Below are positions 52,635-64,000 of a DNA stretch of 64,000 nucleotides, one piece after another; within the stretch, counting starts at the first letter, position 1; every line of letters begins with the position of its first letter. The position numbers and the translations under genes are program-made. The stretch lies in the NCBI GenBank assembly GCA_914767715.1, contig OU612068.1, positions 21,142,001-21,206,000 of the forward strand, read 5' to 3'. This DNA comes from Membranipora membranacea. Its lineage: Eukaryota; Bryozoa; Gymnolaemata; Cheilostomatida; Membraniporidae. The notes below the pieces were generated by a model that was given only the letters and a program-made list of their open reading frames with translations, searched no databases and was not told the DNA's origin.

Positions 52635-52666
52635 ACCAGAGACTATAGATATCTTTAGTCTCTGGT
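52635..52666. repeat. 11-base inverted repeat, 10-base loop
   Basis: ACCAGAGACTA and its exact inverse TAGTCTCTGGT; the loop is tagatatctt. Likely a small foldback relic. Confidence 0.75.
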
Positions 52667-55489
52667 TGTACGGTATAGTATCACACATATTATATGTACT
52701 ATTAAAAAGACAACAAAGACTTCACATTTTCACATAGGACTTTTCATGTAGAGCTTGAGATATTTTGATGTTCCTAGCTCAACCCAATCATCCACCCTGT
52801 CACCACCTCTTATTCAGCGGATGCAGTTTTAGTTTGTGTGCCCAGTCTCTCTCATCGAGCTGCTTCAGTGAAACAGATCTATCATCAAGCTTTGAACGAA
52901 ACTTTGTCACAAAGAGGATCTACGCTGCCTCGACTTTGTGCTTTTCTGTGTTTGATCTTGGGAAAAAGTTTTTAAGTAGGCCTATCACCAGATTACAATG
53001 TATCAAGTGGCTGACCTTAATTATGGCCACTATAAAGCTTTGATGAAACCCAGATGCCGCAAGTCAACCATAGAAATAAACTAAACTGCGGGCCTGCCTG
53101 AGTTAGACTGCTGATGACAATTCATTGACTGAAAATTGCACCTAATGTCGTGTTTATGCTTTGCACTGTTTTCTTTTGGGTCAATGAATAGTTTAATGTT
53201 TTGTTGATTGCTATGTATAGTGATGTGTGTATATTTATTTTTAACATTAATGGATTGACACAATAGTGGCAGTTTTTTTTTGGTAATTATATTTGTTGTC
53301 TATGAGGGAGCTGGTACACAGGATGTTTATATTGAGCGAGCTCATTATCCCAATCTTTTGTCTCAGTGGACCTCATAAGTTTACCGCTCGCTCGGATATG
53401 TAACAGATAGTATGTGAGATTAATCAGCGCTGCTGCCGGCCACTTCGATGTGTTCAACCATTGATTATGTGATAGTTCCTCTGCTCTAACATCCCTAACA
53501 GTTGATTGGAACAAAAGGCCATCCTTAGGACTACTCTACCAGTAGTTTCACACGACTGAAGATGAATGGGCTGAATAGAGGGCAAGAAATATATTGAGAG
53601 GCTTGAGTTTACACTGTCATTCATATAAGGACATCCTGTCATTATGAGCAGCCCATGGTCATTAATAAATGATTGAAACTGTTCAGGTCATACTGTATAT
53701 TGTCTGAAGCGTAATGCGCTGCTTCTCTTGTATTATATTATGCTCACGAGAGTCTTATAGGATGTGCAGTTCTCATGTTTCTGCTTGTTATTCTTGCCCT
53801 CGCTAAGACAACAAATTGAGAGATGAATCAAAGGAACTTGATCACTTCCTGAGAGCTTGATGACCAATACGCTAGTAATGCTTATACTGGTTGTTTTTGC
53901 ATTCGTGTGGCTTGGTTTTGTAGTTAGACTGATGAAATAATAGCAATTAGTCAAGCTGAAATCATACCTGAACATTTTGTAACATCAAAGTTGGCATAAT
54001 ACCGAGAATTTTGGGTTAACTGTAAAATTAATTATTGCTGCATCATCTCATCCGCTATCAAAACAAGAGGATATATTTTGATCTCTTTGTTAGTAACTGT
54101 AGCTGGGCGCTTCGATTTTTGCCCTGCAGTGTTTTGTTTTTTATCAAACAATAGGTATAACGCTGCCGTTTGGATGACAGAATAATGGTGATCTACAGTA
54201 CATGTCCAGTGACTGCTATATGAAGCGGAATGCTGTAGATTAGCAGTTTTGGGTGATCATTGTTAGATTACTCGTCAGATTATCAGCTGTAAATATGTAC
54301 ATAGACTAATTAGATGCTAATCATGACAGCCAGAGGCAGCGTGTAGCTACAGTGGGGTGGTGTAAGATCACAAGAGAAGAAATCCTTCACTCCCTCCCTG
54401 CTACTCCCCTTATGTAACTGTTTATGTAGATCAAATTCACATCTCATCACGAGGTAGGGATTCGTGGAACGTGAAACGTCATTCCCTGCTGATGACTAGC
54501 AATAATAAGGCTGTTTCTGAGTTTTGTATAACAATCTCCATTATAGATACGTTTGTGTTATAGTTGTAGGCAATATAGTCCCTCTTCAGAGTCTGACTTC
54601 ATGGTTGTAACAAGGAGAACTCCTTGGTTGTAAGGTTGTAAGGTGTAAGCAGAAAGGTTGAGAAAAACTCCCCCGTTGTAGAGTGCTATAAACTAGAGTT
54701 GTCTTATCTATGAAACATTTACTCGTTCCTGTGTAAGTTAGTATCTACATTAGCTAGAGTCCAATTACACTGATGCCAGCCACAGAAGTATATTATACAT
54801 CAATTCATGAATAAGCATAAGACCCGCAACGGCTATTTAATGGTAATGACATGCAGGACTGGTCGAAGTCAAATACGGCAGCAATTGTGGCGCTCATCTC
54901 TATGGCCTAGTTGCTGTTTGGGAGCTTAGAAACCGGGTGATGAGGGGAGCAGTTTTGGTGTTGATCCCTCCATATGAGGTGACCTGTCTCTTTACCTACT
55001 AGTCTTCAGGCTACCAATAGATACTGTCTTCTATTTATCAACCACCCAGTATGAAGTGGAGTGGCTCCGTGATCATATCTATTGTTTACACTAAATCTAT
55101 CTCATTTAGTACTCATCTTTCATCTTTGACATAGTCCTTCCTAACTCTTTACTTTTGGTTTTTTTTTTCAAGCTAGAAGTTAGCTTGATTAGTGTAGGAG
55201 GGACGGCCAGCAAGCACTTGCTATACTTCTGTCACTTTATCTTAGAGTTTATCCTCTGCACACCATCAGTGAACTTAACATCAGCTTTCAGTACACATGT
55301 ACCTAAATTGTCATACTCCTCTAAAATAATTAATGACTGTTTGATGACTGACTCCTACTGATTGCCTTATTTTGGCAGTATACTATTCTAATAAGCAAAA
55401 TCTAACTTTGCAAATGACTTGTGATCAAGTGACAAGCCTAGTATCAGTTTACAAATGAAAATAACCATTTCTAAATATACACACACTAG

Positions 55490-55681
55490 AGGAGTAAATA
55501 TATATGCTGGAGTTTAGTTTGGCTAGTTATGGAGTGACTTGTTAATATTAGCTAGGACAAGTTTTCGCAAGCTAATGTGCGAGATTATATGAAGTAATGA
55601 GGTTGAGTTAAGTGTGCTGGCGAGCCACAAATTTCACCCATACAGCCTGAGAACTTTTCCTCCTACGCATTATTTACTCCT
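55490..55681. mobile_element. MITE, GGAGTAAATA family, most complete copy
   Basis: The exact 11-base terminal inverted repeat AGGAGTAAATA...TATTTACTCCT encloses 170 bases without coding capacity. Shares start and end sequence with 43461-43576 and start with 40219-40260. Confidence 0.7.
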
Positions 55682-56275
55682 GTGTCCTGTGCATATTTTA
55701 CATATCATACAGTATGTAGAGTATCCTACTTGTAAACTCGACAATTTCATCACTTTTGCTGCATCTATTAGACATGGTGAATAATACTTTCTAAGACTTT
55801 CTTGGAGCTAGTCGGGGCAGCGATTTGCAATTTTTCGCAGACTAATGTGTCCTGGTGTAGTTAATGCGAATGTGCATCATTATGTGTATGTATGTGCCGG
55901 TAGGATTTCTATGAAAATTTATGTGTGTTTACCTGCTTCTGATAAGCAGTTATTTTTTTACCCATGAGGATCTTGTTTTTTGCTGTGCAACACTTTGGTA
56001 TGTGTTTTAGCTGAAATTTTGCAATCAATAATCTGGTTTTTAATTTGAATTCCTCATTCCCTCATCAAATGGGTGATGGGGGAATCGATTAAGTGATAAA
56101 AACAACCACAGGATTAATTCTTCTGTCACTCACAAGGAAACTGGTCTCTTTATAATCCTGTTGATCTGAATGCAGCAGCTGTTTCTTGAATAATTTAGGT
56201 AACCTGTCTCTGAATTTAAACTTTTCCTGTCTACAGCCAAATTAGACTGCTGCTTCAAATAATATGACTAAGTGC

Positions 56276-56318
56276 ATTCCAGCAGGGAGGGTGGGATCCC
56301 ACCCTCTCTGATTCCAGC
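56276..56318. mobile_element. hAT-like MITE reduced to its ends, perfect 8-base TSD
   Basis: The direct repeat ATTCCAGC at 56276-56283 and 56311-56318 brackets a 27-base near-palindrome AGGGAGGGTGGGATCCCACC plus CTCTCTG. It is the same family as 49125-49217. Confidence 0.75.
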
Positions 56319-57785
56319 AATAATGGTCGTAAACAAGTTATGTAGTTGTGGTTTTCTTAGCAACTCAAAACAGCAGATTTCTTGCTAGGATTTGGAAATG
56401 AGACTACTTCTACTTACTTTTTCCAGTTGTCTTCTCTTTGTAATTTTGTTTCCTCTATTTGAGAGTTGTCATTCCTCATAAGAGCTTGTATCACTTCATA
56501 TTATTTTGAGAATCAGTGTCTGGTTCAGGGAGACAAATATATATACAAATCTTATTCCTTAAATCAAGATAGTCAATTTCTGTCTTGACATGCTTTATTG
56601 AGCGAGTTGGAAGGGAAGCAGCCCACCAGCTTGTCAACAGTATTAGCAAGACAGGCTGGCTAGCAAGGGAAGTGTGCATACCAACTTGTACCATTCATGC
56701 CATTGATGAGCTGATTTCTATCCTTTGGAAATTCGGCCAAAAAGTTTTTTTGCAGAATAAAAAATCTAGATTTGGAATAGTCTGAGGAGAGAAATCACAA
56801 ATTGAAGGGATAATAACTGAAAGCGCTTAATTAAATATCTTATAGATAGACAGACGGCCTTCAACCATTTTACAAATCTTGCATTTATTTTACTTGAGTG
56901 GAGTCCTAAGGATTTTAGTCACTTGTTGTGACCTTTGCTAGGATGAAATTTATACATTCACTGAAGGCATGAGCTGACTCAAGACACTATGTATTTATTT
57001 CCATTACCTTTGTATTCTGTCAACTTGAGGGTGAAATTGGTTTCACTAAGCCCCTTATGAATTTACCTCTGCCAATATTTACCTTACACTTTTGCTATTC
57101 AATAGACTGAGGTTGCTTATGTGCGGTTTTACTTTTGAGACACTCCTTCTGATCGGCCCAACCTGACAGGTGTTTAGGGTGTATGGAGCTATAAGATTTC
57201 GGATGGTGTTTACTCGCTAGATTTCTGGCTAAGTTGAATACATGATTTGTCATGGTTGAACTTGCAACGTCGTCGTAGTTTGCAGCAAACTGTCATTCCA
57301 TCAAAAATTTTTAGTCTGGGTTTGACTTTCATTTTACCTTTTTATTAAAAAAATGTTTGATAACGTGTTGATTTATGTAATGAGATATGTAAATGTCGAG
57401 ATGAGGAATGTGTAGCTATTTGAATTAAGTTGTCAGTGAGTAAGATTAATGCTATCTGGGTAAGAGATCTGTAGTGCTGTATTGTTACGGGCTATTAACC
57501 GCCCTCTCTACATGGTAATGATTCGTCTGCAGTGATTAGCCATCATACCAGTGCTACCTCCAACTTGCTCAACAACTTAATTAGTGGCTGATGAAGGTAC
57601 AGAGTGTATGCTGGGAGAAGGTAACTGCACCTGTCACGCCTTAAGTCAGTTTGTACTGTCTCGTCTTAGTCAGCATAATATATACTCAAGATATCGAGGT
57701 TAGACAGCATGGTGGACGAGGGATAGACCCCAAAATATCACTCTTATATTATACTTTCTCGGATTTATTAGTCTACCACTGTGCT

Positions 57786-60700
57786 ATGGATAAAACCTAC
57801 TTGTTGTTATTGACCATCCTGCTTCAGCTGCCAACCTTGGTGGACAACTTTCGAGGTGAGTTCAAACTGAAAATGGCTGGCTGCAAGGAGTCAGGAGCCT
57901 GAGAATTGTTGCCAGGTTACACTGCGACATTGTTTCCCTGACATTTAGTTGTAAAACATGTTGTACGCATTCTAAAAAACGAGTAGGAAAGGTGGTTGAG
58001 CGGATTCTGGATTTTTGTCCTAAAAAGTTGAAAACCAAACAAACACCAAACAAAAGGGTGATGAATGGCGTGGACTAGAGTTTTGGGCACCTGTGAAGCC
58101 ACCATCTGAAGAATCAAATATGGGAATAGATAGCTAACTCGCTGATATGTGAAGCATTGCCTATTGGTATTAGATCATCTTTGGGGTCAATTTTCTTCTC
58201 CAAGTCAGACATGGTTTTAGGGAAATCTGACTGATAATTTATGAATTAAATAGCTCTGAACTCAAGGTTGCTGGAGCAGATTCTCATGTCAATTTTTGAC
58301 ATTACCCTTTTGGGAGTTTATTGGCAAGATTCTATTTTCTGATAATTTGGGATAAATAACCATGGGTATGGACTGATTTCTGTGGATTTCAGTCTGCACT
58401 CCAGCTTTATATTCATTGTTGATGAAAGCTACCAAACATATTGGCTAGCTTCGTTCTGGGAGATTCGTGCTTTATGGAATAGCCAACAGAGTAAGCAGTG
58501 AAAGCTAATGCCCTTTAGCTTTATCGTCATTAGGAGGATATTTGTAACAAATCAAAAAATCCAGGACACTTGCCATTGTAGAGGTGGTCAATTAATAACC
58601 GTAATTAGTAAAAAGCATAATTTCCATAAAGCAATTAGAGCAATCCATCCACCTGACAATCACTTTCACATTTTGATAGGGTGTCCTAGTTTTTTAATCT
58701 ACCTCTTTGGGAGATTTCTGAAAAAACTCAATATGTAGTTCAAATTTTTGAGTTTATGATAAAGCCTTTTTTGTAATTAAAATTTCATATCAATCATTAT
58801 TCAGAACTTTATCAACCTTGGGATGTATCATAGGCTATTTTATTCATTTCAATAAACTACTGTTATCCACCTGCTGGAAGGGTGTATAGGGAACATTTCA
58901 CTCGCTCAAAAATATTAATAATAATCTCTGCAATATGAATAATTATTGGAAAATCTCTATGAAAATTCGAGCACATATTCTAATTTGAGGAAGAGACCTA
59001 CAAGGTTAAAGTTTGCGGGAACCAAAGGCTCTTATTCACAGGAAAGAGGTGCATATTTATTATAATTAGTTGTGTAAGCAGGACTGGTGAGTGTCAACGT
59101 TTGTAGCTTATGAATTGGGGTTAGCTAATCATTGCTCTTTCGATGCCAGTATCAAGCGGAACAAAGTGTTGAGAGACTTGCTGTCTGTCAGGGTACAGAA
59201 AGCCGTTCTCTGATCTCTGTAATTAATGGCTGGTAAAATTTGATTAACCCACAAATACCCTGTAATTTAGGCTAATGGTGACACAGCAACCGGATGATTG
59301 ACTGTCAAAGGCTCGTGTTCTGTACCTAGGGTTCGTGCGGTGACTCATATCAAGTTTGGTAAACAGAGGCTCTTCTTCGTACTTAGACATCCACTTAAAG
59401 CAGCACATCATTTAACTGTGGATATGCTGTAATATGTTTTGATGCCGAGGAATCATCTCGCCTTTTACAAGTTATCTTCTTTCCTGTCGCCTGTTGCTAT
59501 TCTGCAATACACTGATGCTGGTGTTCATGATATAGTCACTGATATATATATTTATTATCCATATCAATGGATATAATAGCGCAAAAATCAATTAAAATAA
59601 ATTAGGTCTTTCGATTGAAGTCTGATTTTTTTGATTTTTCTGCGCGGGCTTACAAATTTGGTGTGACCTTGGTGTGAAAAATACCACCATCATTATGCCA
59701 ATAGTTGGTAATTGTGGCCTCATCAAGAGTATGTTGCTGGCACCTTGCGTTCCTGAGACATTGTATGATTGCATCTTTCAAAGAGGTGGTGATGCCAATC
59801 TCAACAATTATGATGAATTTTGCCACTCGTCATACTTCACCTAAATATTATGCTGAAATCCTGTTTTGAGTGGCAGGATAATTTTCCTTTTGCAGCATGT
59901 AGCCACTTGGTAAAGAGTCCGGGTGTTGTTTTGAGGGCTTCCTTTGTGTCGGCTCTTTGAAACAATTTTATCAGAAATCTGAGGAATTCCAAGTTTATTG
60001 TCTGCGGAAAAGATCAGCACTTAACACCACCTAGTCGGGCTTCTATCCATATTTGCCTAGATTCTGTTTATAAATGTGTCTGAGAATTATTTAACGCTCG
60101 CCGAGAAATCAAGCTCGCCATCTCTCACAAATTTCCCGATGTGGAATGAAAACTTGAGAATGCTTCTCACTATCGGTATGCAGCTTATGTCATCCCTCAA
60201 GCATCTTGCCTTCTTAGGGCTATCATTACAGTTTAACTAATTTTAGATTATATCCTTGGGCTAAAAAAGGTAATGCGAGTCATAACTCCTCTTTTTCCCA
60301 TTCCATCTATTCTTACTCTGACCATAATCTCGATCTTCGTCTTGCTCCGCTTTCTATATCTTTTGTTCTTACATGCTATTGTAATCTCATTATAATGAAT
60401 TCTATGGTGACCATACCTTGCACTGTCAAGGCCGTTGCTAATTGTAGGTGGAACAAAGACTGGTAACTTATTTCCTTCCTGTCTCATCACCTTTGTGATA
60501 AGTTGTGCTTCCATGTCGGATGTGATATCCATATGTAGATACTATAATTCATATAGACAGACACAAGGGCCAATTTTTAACCCCAAGTCTTTTTTGAGTG
60601 CATGATTGCATGAAAATTATTATAATCGGATATGGAGATATGCTAAAGTATGTTAATATCATTGTTTAGGATGTGGACATGTTTCACGATGAATTTGGTG

Positions 60701-63700
60701 TTGTTATGGCATCAGCTGTGTCAAAAGTTGGAGTTATTTGAAGTCTTTATTTTGAGTTGTTTGGTTGCGCAGTAAATATTCTCTCTCCGCACTACAGACT
60801 CTGATAAGAAATCTCAGTTTCTCGCTTGAAGCACTTTTTTGGATTTATACTCTGGCTAACCGGATCGGATACATACTGGATAGCTGGATAGCATATTTCT
60901 GCTGCGCTGTTTATGCTGGCGCGATACGTTCTGTTTATTTGATCAATGTTACCTGGATGATCATTCATGACTTGGTTGGATAAGTTGACTGCCGTGTCAT
61001 GGCAGCTGGTGCTGACTTTGAGTATCGGATTTCTGTTGGTGAACGGCGCGAGAAACAGGGATAAATCTCAGCAGGAAACCCTAATCTGGTCTTCTAATAG
61101 TTCTTCTGTGGCTCCGGTAGTTGAGGCAGAAGAGAGTCTTGGTCATAGAGCTTTAGACCCCTGTGAGATGATTTATCCTCATAATGTATCACTGTATTCA
61201 TCATTGTTGTGGTCTACTAATGTTCATCTTTAGAGGATAAAAGGCCTATGAGTTATTGAGATCTTTAGATTATTAGGCTGCGTTTTGAGGTTTTTTAATT
61301 CCCTCATTTAGTGTTTATCTATGCGTATCACACAGTCAAATATTTTATTGCAAACACTTTGATCCTTATCATGTCAGCTATATTTCATTCCTGATGGTGA
61401 TTTTTGCCCATGAAATATATTTTTGGGGTCTCATAATTTATGTAAGTACCTTGGTATGTTGAAATGATCTTGAGAACTTTCTGATTTTTTGTTATAGTGA
61501 AGGAAGTATGTCAAGGAACAAACAACGGTATAACTGTAGTTGAGGACCTACCTGAGAACAGGATAGCCTCCCTCAGAAACAGATATGATGGCTGTAAATA
61601 TGTGGACGGTAACCTAGAGATCACAGGCTTAGACCATGATGATTTCTATGACAAAGACCTCTCATTTCTCAACAGTATCCAAGAGGTACCTTACCTATCA
61701 TCGCTAATCAAGTTTTTTGCTGTTTTAATCCCCATGTTATTTCTTGAGGCACCAGGTCATTCAGAACAGTTTTGCACTGGTTTTTTTTTCACATGATCCT
61801 GTGCTATTTTGAGTTTAGTGAGATTTGAAATGCATTGCAAAACAATGTCTATCCCAATGAGTTGGCAAAGGAGACCAGACAACAGATTACGAATCCATGA
61901 ACTGAACCTGGATTTGAAACCTGTTGCAGAGCGCCTCCGCTCATTGCTATTGGCAATGATATTGGAGCTAATGAATATATTACTGTATATTCACAATGAC
62001 TATAGCTTTTAGATGAAGCCTAGATAGCTGAGCTCCAAAAGATGAGACTGGTCTGTTGCCAAGAAGTAAATTGGCATTTTGCTGAAAATTTAATTTGTTT
62101 GTTGTACGATCAAGTTATGGACCGAGTCCAAAACATATTTAATTGCCTGCCTGGATGCGAGTGTGGTTGATTTTTGCCTCGAGAAACACTTGTTTAATGT
62201 CCACATCCAAGGTGCAGGTGTAACACTATTTCTGTACTATTATCTATGACTATTATGACTATTATACAAAATTTCCATCACAAAATGACCTCACAATAAG
62301 ACAACATGCTCATAATAGGTTTTATTCTTTTTTTCAGGTGACTGGTTATGTTTTGATTGCAAATGTCTACGTGAAGAATGTAACTCTTGCCAGTCTGACC
62401 CTGATAAGAGGTGATACTCTATTTAAACCCCCTGTACAAGTTCATATAAACAGAACAGCCAACTCAACACAGGGAGCACAGCAGAGACAAAGCAAGGGGT
62501 ACGCCCTGTTTGTGTCTCTCAACTTCAAGGCATCCAGCAATGCCATCGGAATGAGACTGCTTGGCTTGAGGAGCCTGACAGGTAAGGTTATAGTCTGATG
62601 TCTGTCTGCTCAGACTAAAGTCTTTGTGTTCAGACTCAAATTGGGGGGTGGTGTAAAGGCCACTCTGTGATAAAAATCTCAAAAGCGAGTTCAGTATTTT
62701 TTTAAGCAAAGACGCTGTTAACTCCGCTTGATTTAGAGTACCCTTGTACACCATTGAGCGGCCAATAGATTACAACAACAGTTCCAGCAATGCAATATCA
62801 TGAAAAATCCACAACTTTCCTTTTTCAAAAATCTGGATCTTTGTAAATGACTTGGGGATTTTGGGCAAGATATTAGTAGAGAATCACTACATTTGAAGAT
62901 TGGTCCTGCCTGTGCACCAGGACTGGCTCATTGAGTCGTAATTTTGGCTGCTGCGCAGTGTGGTTAGGCTAAAACTGAAATGCTGAATGAAAATATAGCT
63001 CAACGCACACTTTTCAGCGAATTCAAATACCTTGTAACATGAGAAAAAACTTATCCCTGCTCGAAAAATATGTCCCGGGCATTTCATTGAAATAGCTGGC
63101 CTGAAACTGTTGATTTTTGACAAAAACTGAAGCTGCCAATTTGCTGGCTTGACGTAGGTCTGCCAACAAAATGAGACTTATACGCAGCTCTAAAAGCTTA
63201 CTATTGTAAGATTAGATCCCCGTAGAATGCACTGACCTCTCGATCTGACTACAATAATAATATGACATGTATCGTACCTAGATTAGAAGCTGATGGATGG
63301 GCTAATCTTGTTGTCAGATTGGCAGATAATCCCTGTTAAACAATGCACTGTGGTATGCCATGATAATCAGGAATAGCCATGTCAGAATTAGCGCCCTGCC
63401 CTAGAGAAGTCAGTAATGGAGGGGAGAATCAAGGAGTTAGAGAGAACGTAGGCCTATAGAAAATAATAGAAAGAATATAGGGTCGTGTTATGAAATATGG
63501 AAACAAACAGCTAATGGTTTCACAGCTCCACTTTTTCAAATCAATGTATACAAACTTTTGTTCTATGAAGGGGTAAATGACTTCCCAGAGTTTGATCTAG
63601 CCAATACTGTGTACATCTATCACAGAGTGCTGATTCATTCAATTTTCTGTTTTAGAAATATCTAAAGGAGACATATTGTTTGAGAACAACAACCTGCTAT

Positions 63701-63799
63701 GTTATGCCACTACGGATATATACTGGCCTGACATTCTCGCCAACAGGACTCTACAGCACGTCAGAGTCAGCAATGATATCATCAGCAGCATGAAACCAT
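57786..63799 (+). CDS. EGFR: ErbB/EGF-receptor-family receptor tyrosine kinase, 5' exons (partial)
   Basis: Extracellular start of an ErbB receptor. Exons with leader B: 57786-57855 (MDKTYLLLLTILLQLPTLVD, a signal peptide), 61498-61685, 62338-62581, 63656-63799; phases 1, 0, 1, 1 join without a break, 215 codons plus one base. After the leader comes receptor L domain 1: VCQGTNNGITV, YDGCKYVDGNLEITGL, YDKDLSFLNSIQEVTGYVLI, LTLIRGDTLF, GYALFVSLNF, and GDILFENNNLLCY, DIYWPDIL, each matching the EGFR L1 order. The last donor (CCAT|GTAAGC) falls where the furin-like Cys-rich region should begin. An insertion of about 24 residues after LIRGDTLF carries potential N-glycosylation sites (NRT, NST). 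The furin, L2, transmembrane and kinase parts are beyond the window. Other leader exons are at 52256 and 60967. Confidence 0.92.
60967..61162 (+). CDS. EGFR: Candidate alternative first coding exon (leader C) of the ErbB gene
   Basis: From an ATG, 65 codons: a signal peptide (MTWLDKLTAVSWQLVLTLSI, then GFLLVNGA with likely cleavage after NGA), then a polar Ser/Glu-rich segment with NSS, ending HRALDP. It closes at CCCT|GTGAGA in phase 1. The intron to 61498 would be only 335 bases and gives Leu then KEVCQGT. It is the closest leader to the common exon and adds about 40 mature residues that leader B lacks. Its base composition is less AT-rich than its surroundings. Membership of the ErbB gene is inferred from strand, phase and position. 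Confidence 0.65.
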
Positions 63800-64000
63800 G
63801 TAAGCAAATTTTTTTACCTAGGGTCTAAGTACACAATTGACCAGTGTAAATATCATAGACTGCTGTCACTGACGAACAGCATCGTGTTTGTAGATAATAG
63901 GCCTGGAAAAGGTACGATTTTTAAGCAACAGCTGGTGGGTCTTGTTGTACTATGTGGTGGGTCTCAGCTTTGTGACTCAGTTGCTAGATTTTTTAATTAC

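Larger units (their letters stand above)
52377..57785. other. Upstream/intronic region of the ErbB gene
   Basis: No coding exon is supported between leaders A and B. It contains a hairpin (52635-52666) and two MITEs (55490-55681, 56284-56310). Otherwise AT-rich. Confidence 0.5.

Noticed and set aside
60765-60983. Plus-strand open frame of 72 codons just before leader C
   Set aside because: It overlaps the ATG of leader C in another frame; no ATG-proximal signal peptide and no donor that fits the receptor exon.

Overview
This window is nuclear DNA from an animal, most likely a bilaterian invertebrate. It is AT-rich, its genes are split by GT-AG introns of several hundred bases to a few kilobases, and introns and spacers carry many small inverted-repeat transposons, a tRNA-derived SINE and non-LTR retrotransposon relics. 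The gene set (kinesin-1 heavy chain, a claudin-like four-pass membrane protein, ariadne-1 ubiquitin ligase, CEP41, and an ErbB/EGF receptor) is animal. I cannot name the species or phylum.

Layout. On the minus strand, from left to right: a kinesin-1 heavy chain (825-14496, 14 coding exons, 739 aa, ending without the usual second coil and tail); a four-transmembrane claudin/PMP22-like protein (16766-21070, 6 exons, 446 aa); ARIH1 (21953-30167, 11 exons, 524 aa, full RBR architecture); and CEP41 (36524-45342, 11 exons, 345 aa, with its rhodanese domain). On the plus strand, starting upstream of CEP41 and reading away from it, lies the 5' end of an ErbB receptor gene (exons to 63799, continuing beyond the window). 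I rebuilt every exon from its splice sites. The phases join without a break and the products align with known families over their full length, except where noted.

The most notable points: (1) the ErbB gene has three separate candidate first coding exons (52256, 57786, 60967), each coding a signal-peptide-like leader and each ending in a phase-1 donor that joins the same receptor exon at 61498; (2) the kinesin-1 ends after a Ser-rich segment in place of coil 2, light-chain-binding region and IAK tail; (3) two copies of one inverted-repeat transposon sit 9 and about 33 bases inside introns of two different genes, and in one case the target-site duplication includes the 5' splice site; (4) a nested transposon cluster in an ARIH1 intron contains a tRNA-Thr-like sequence; (5) two plus-strand open segments between ARIH1 and CEP41 (32.4-32.9 kb) look like exons of an unrecognised Cys-containing protein, with one in-frame TGA.

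The genes do not form a functional unit. Kinesin-1 (cargo transport), CEP41 (centrosome/cilium, tubulin glutamylation) and ARIH1 (cullin-linked ubiquitylation) are housekeeping neighbours; the ErbB gene has a long 5' region suited to alternative promoters. I saw no CRISPR array, rRNA or bacterial-type operon.
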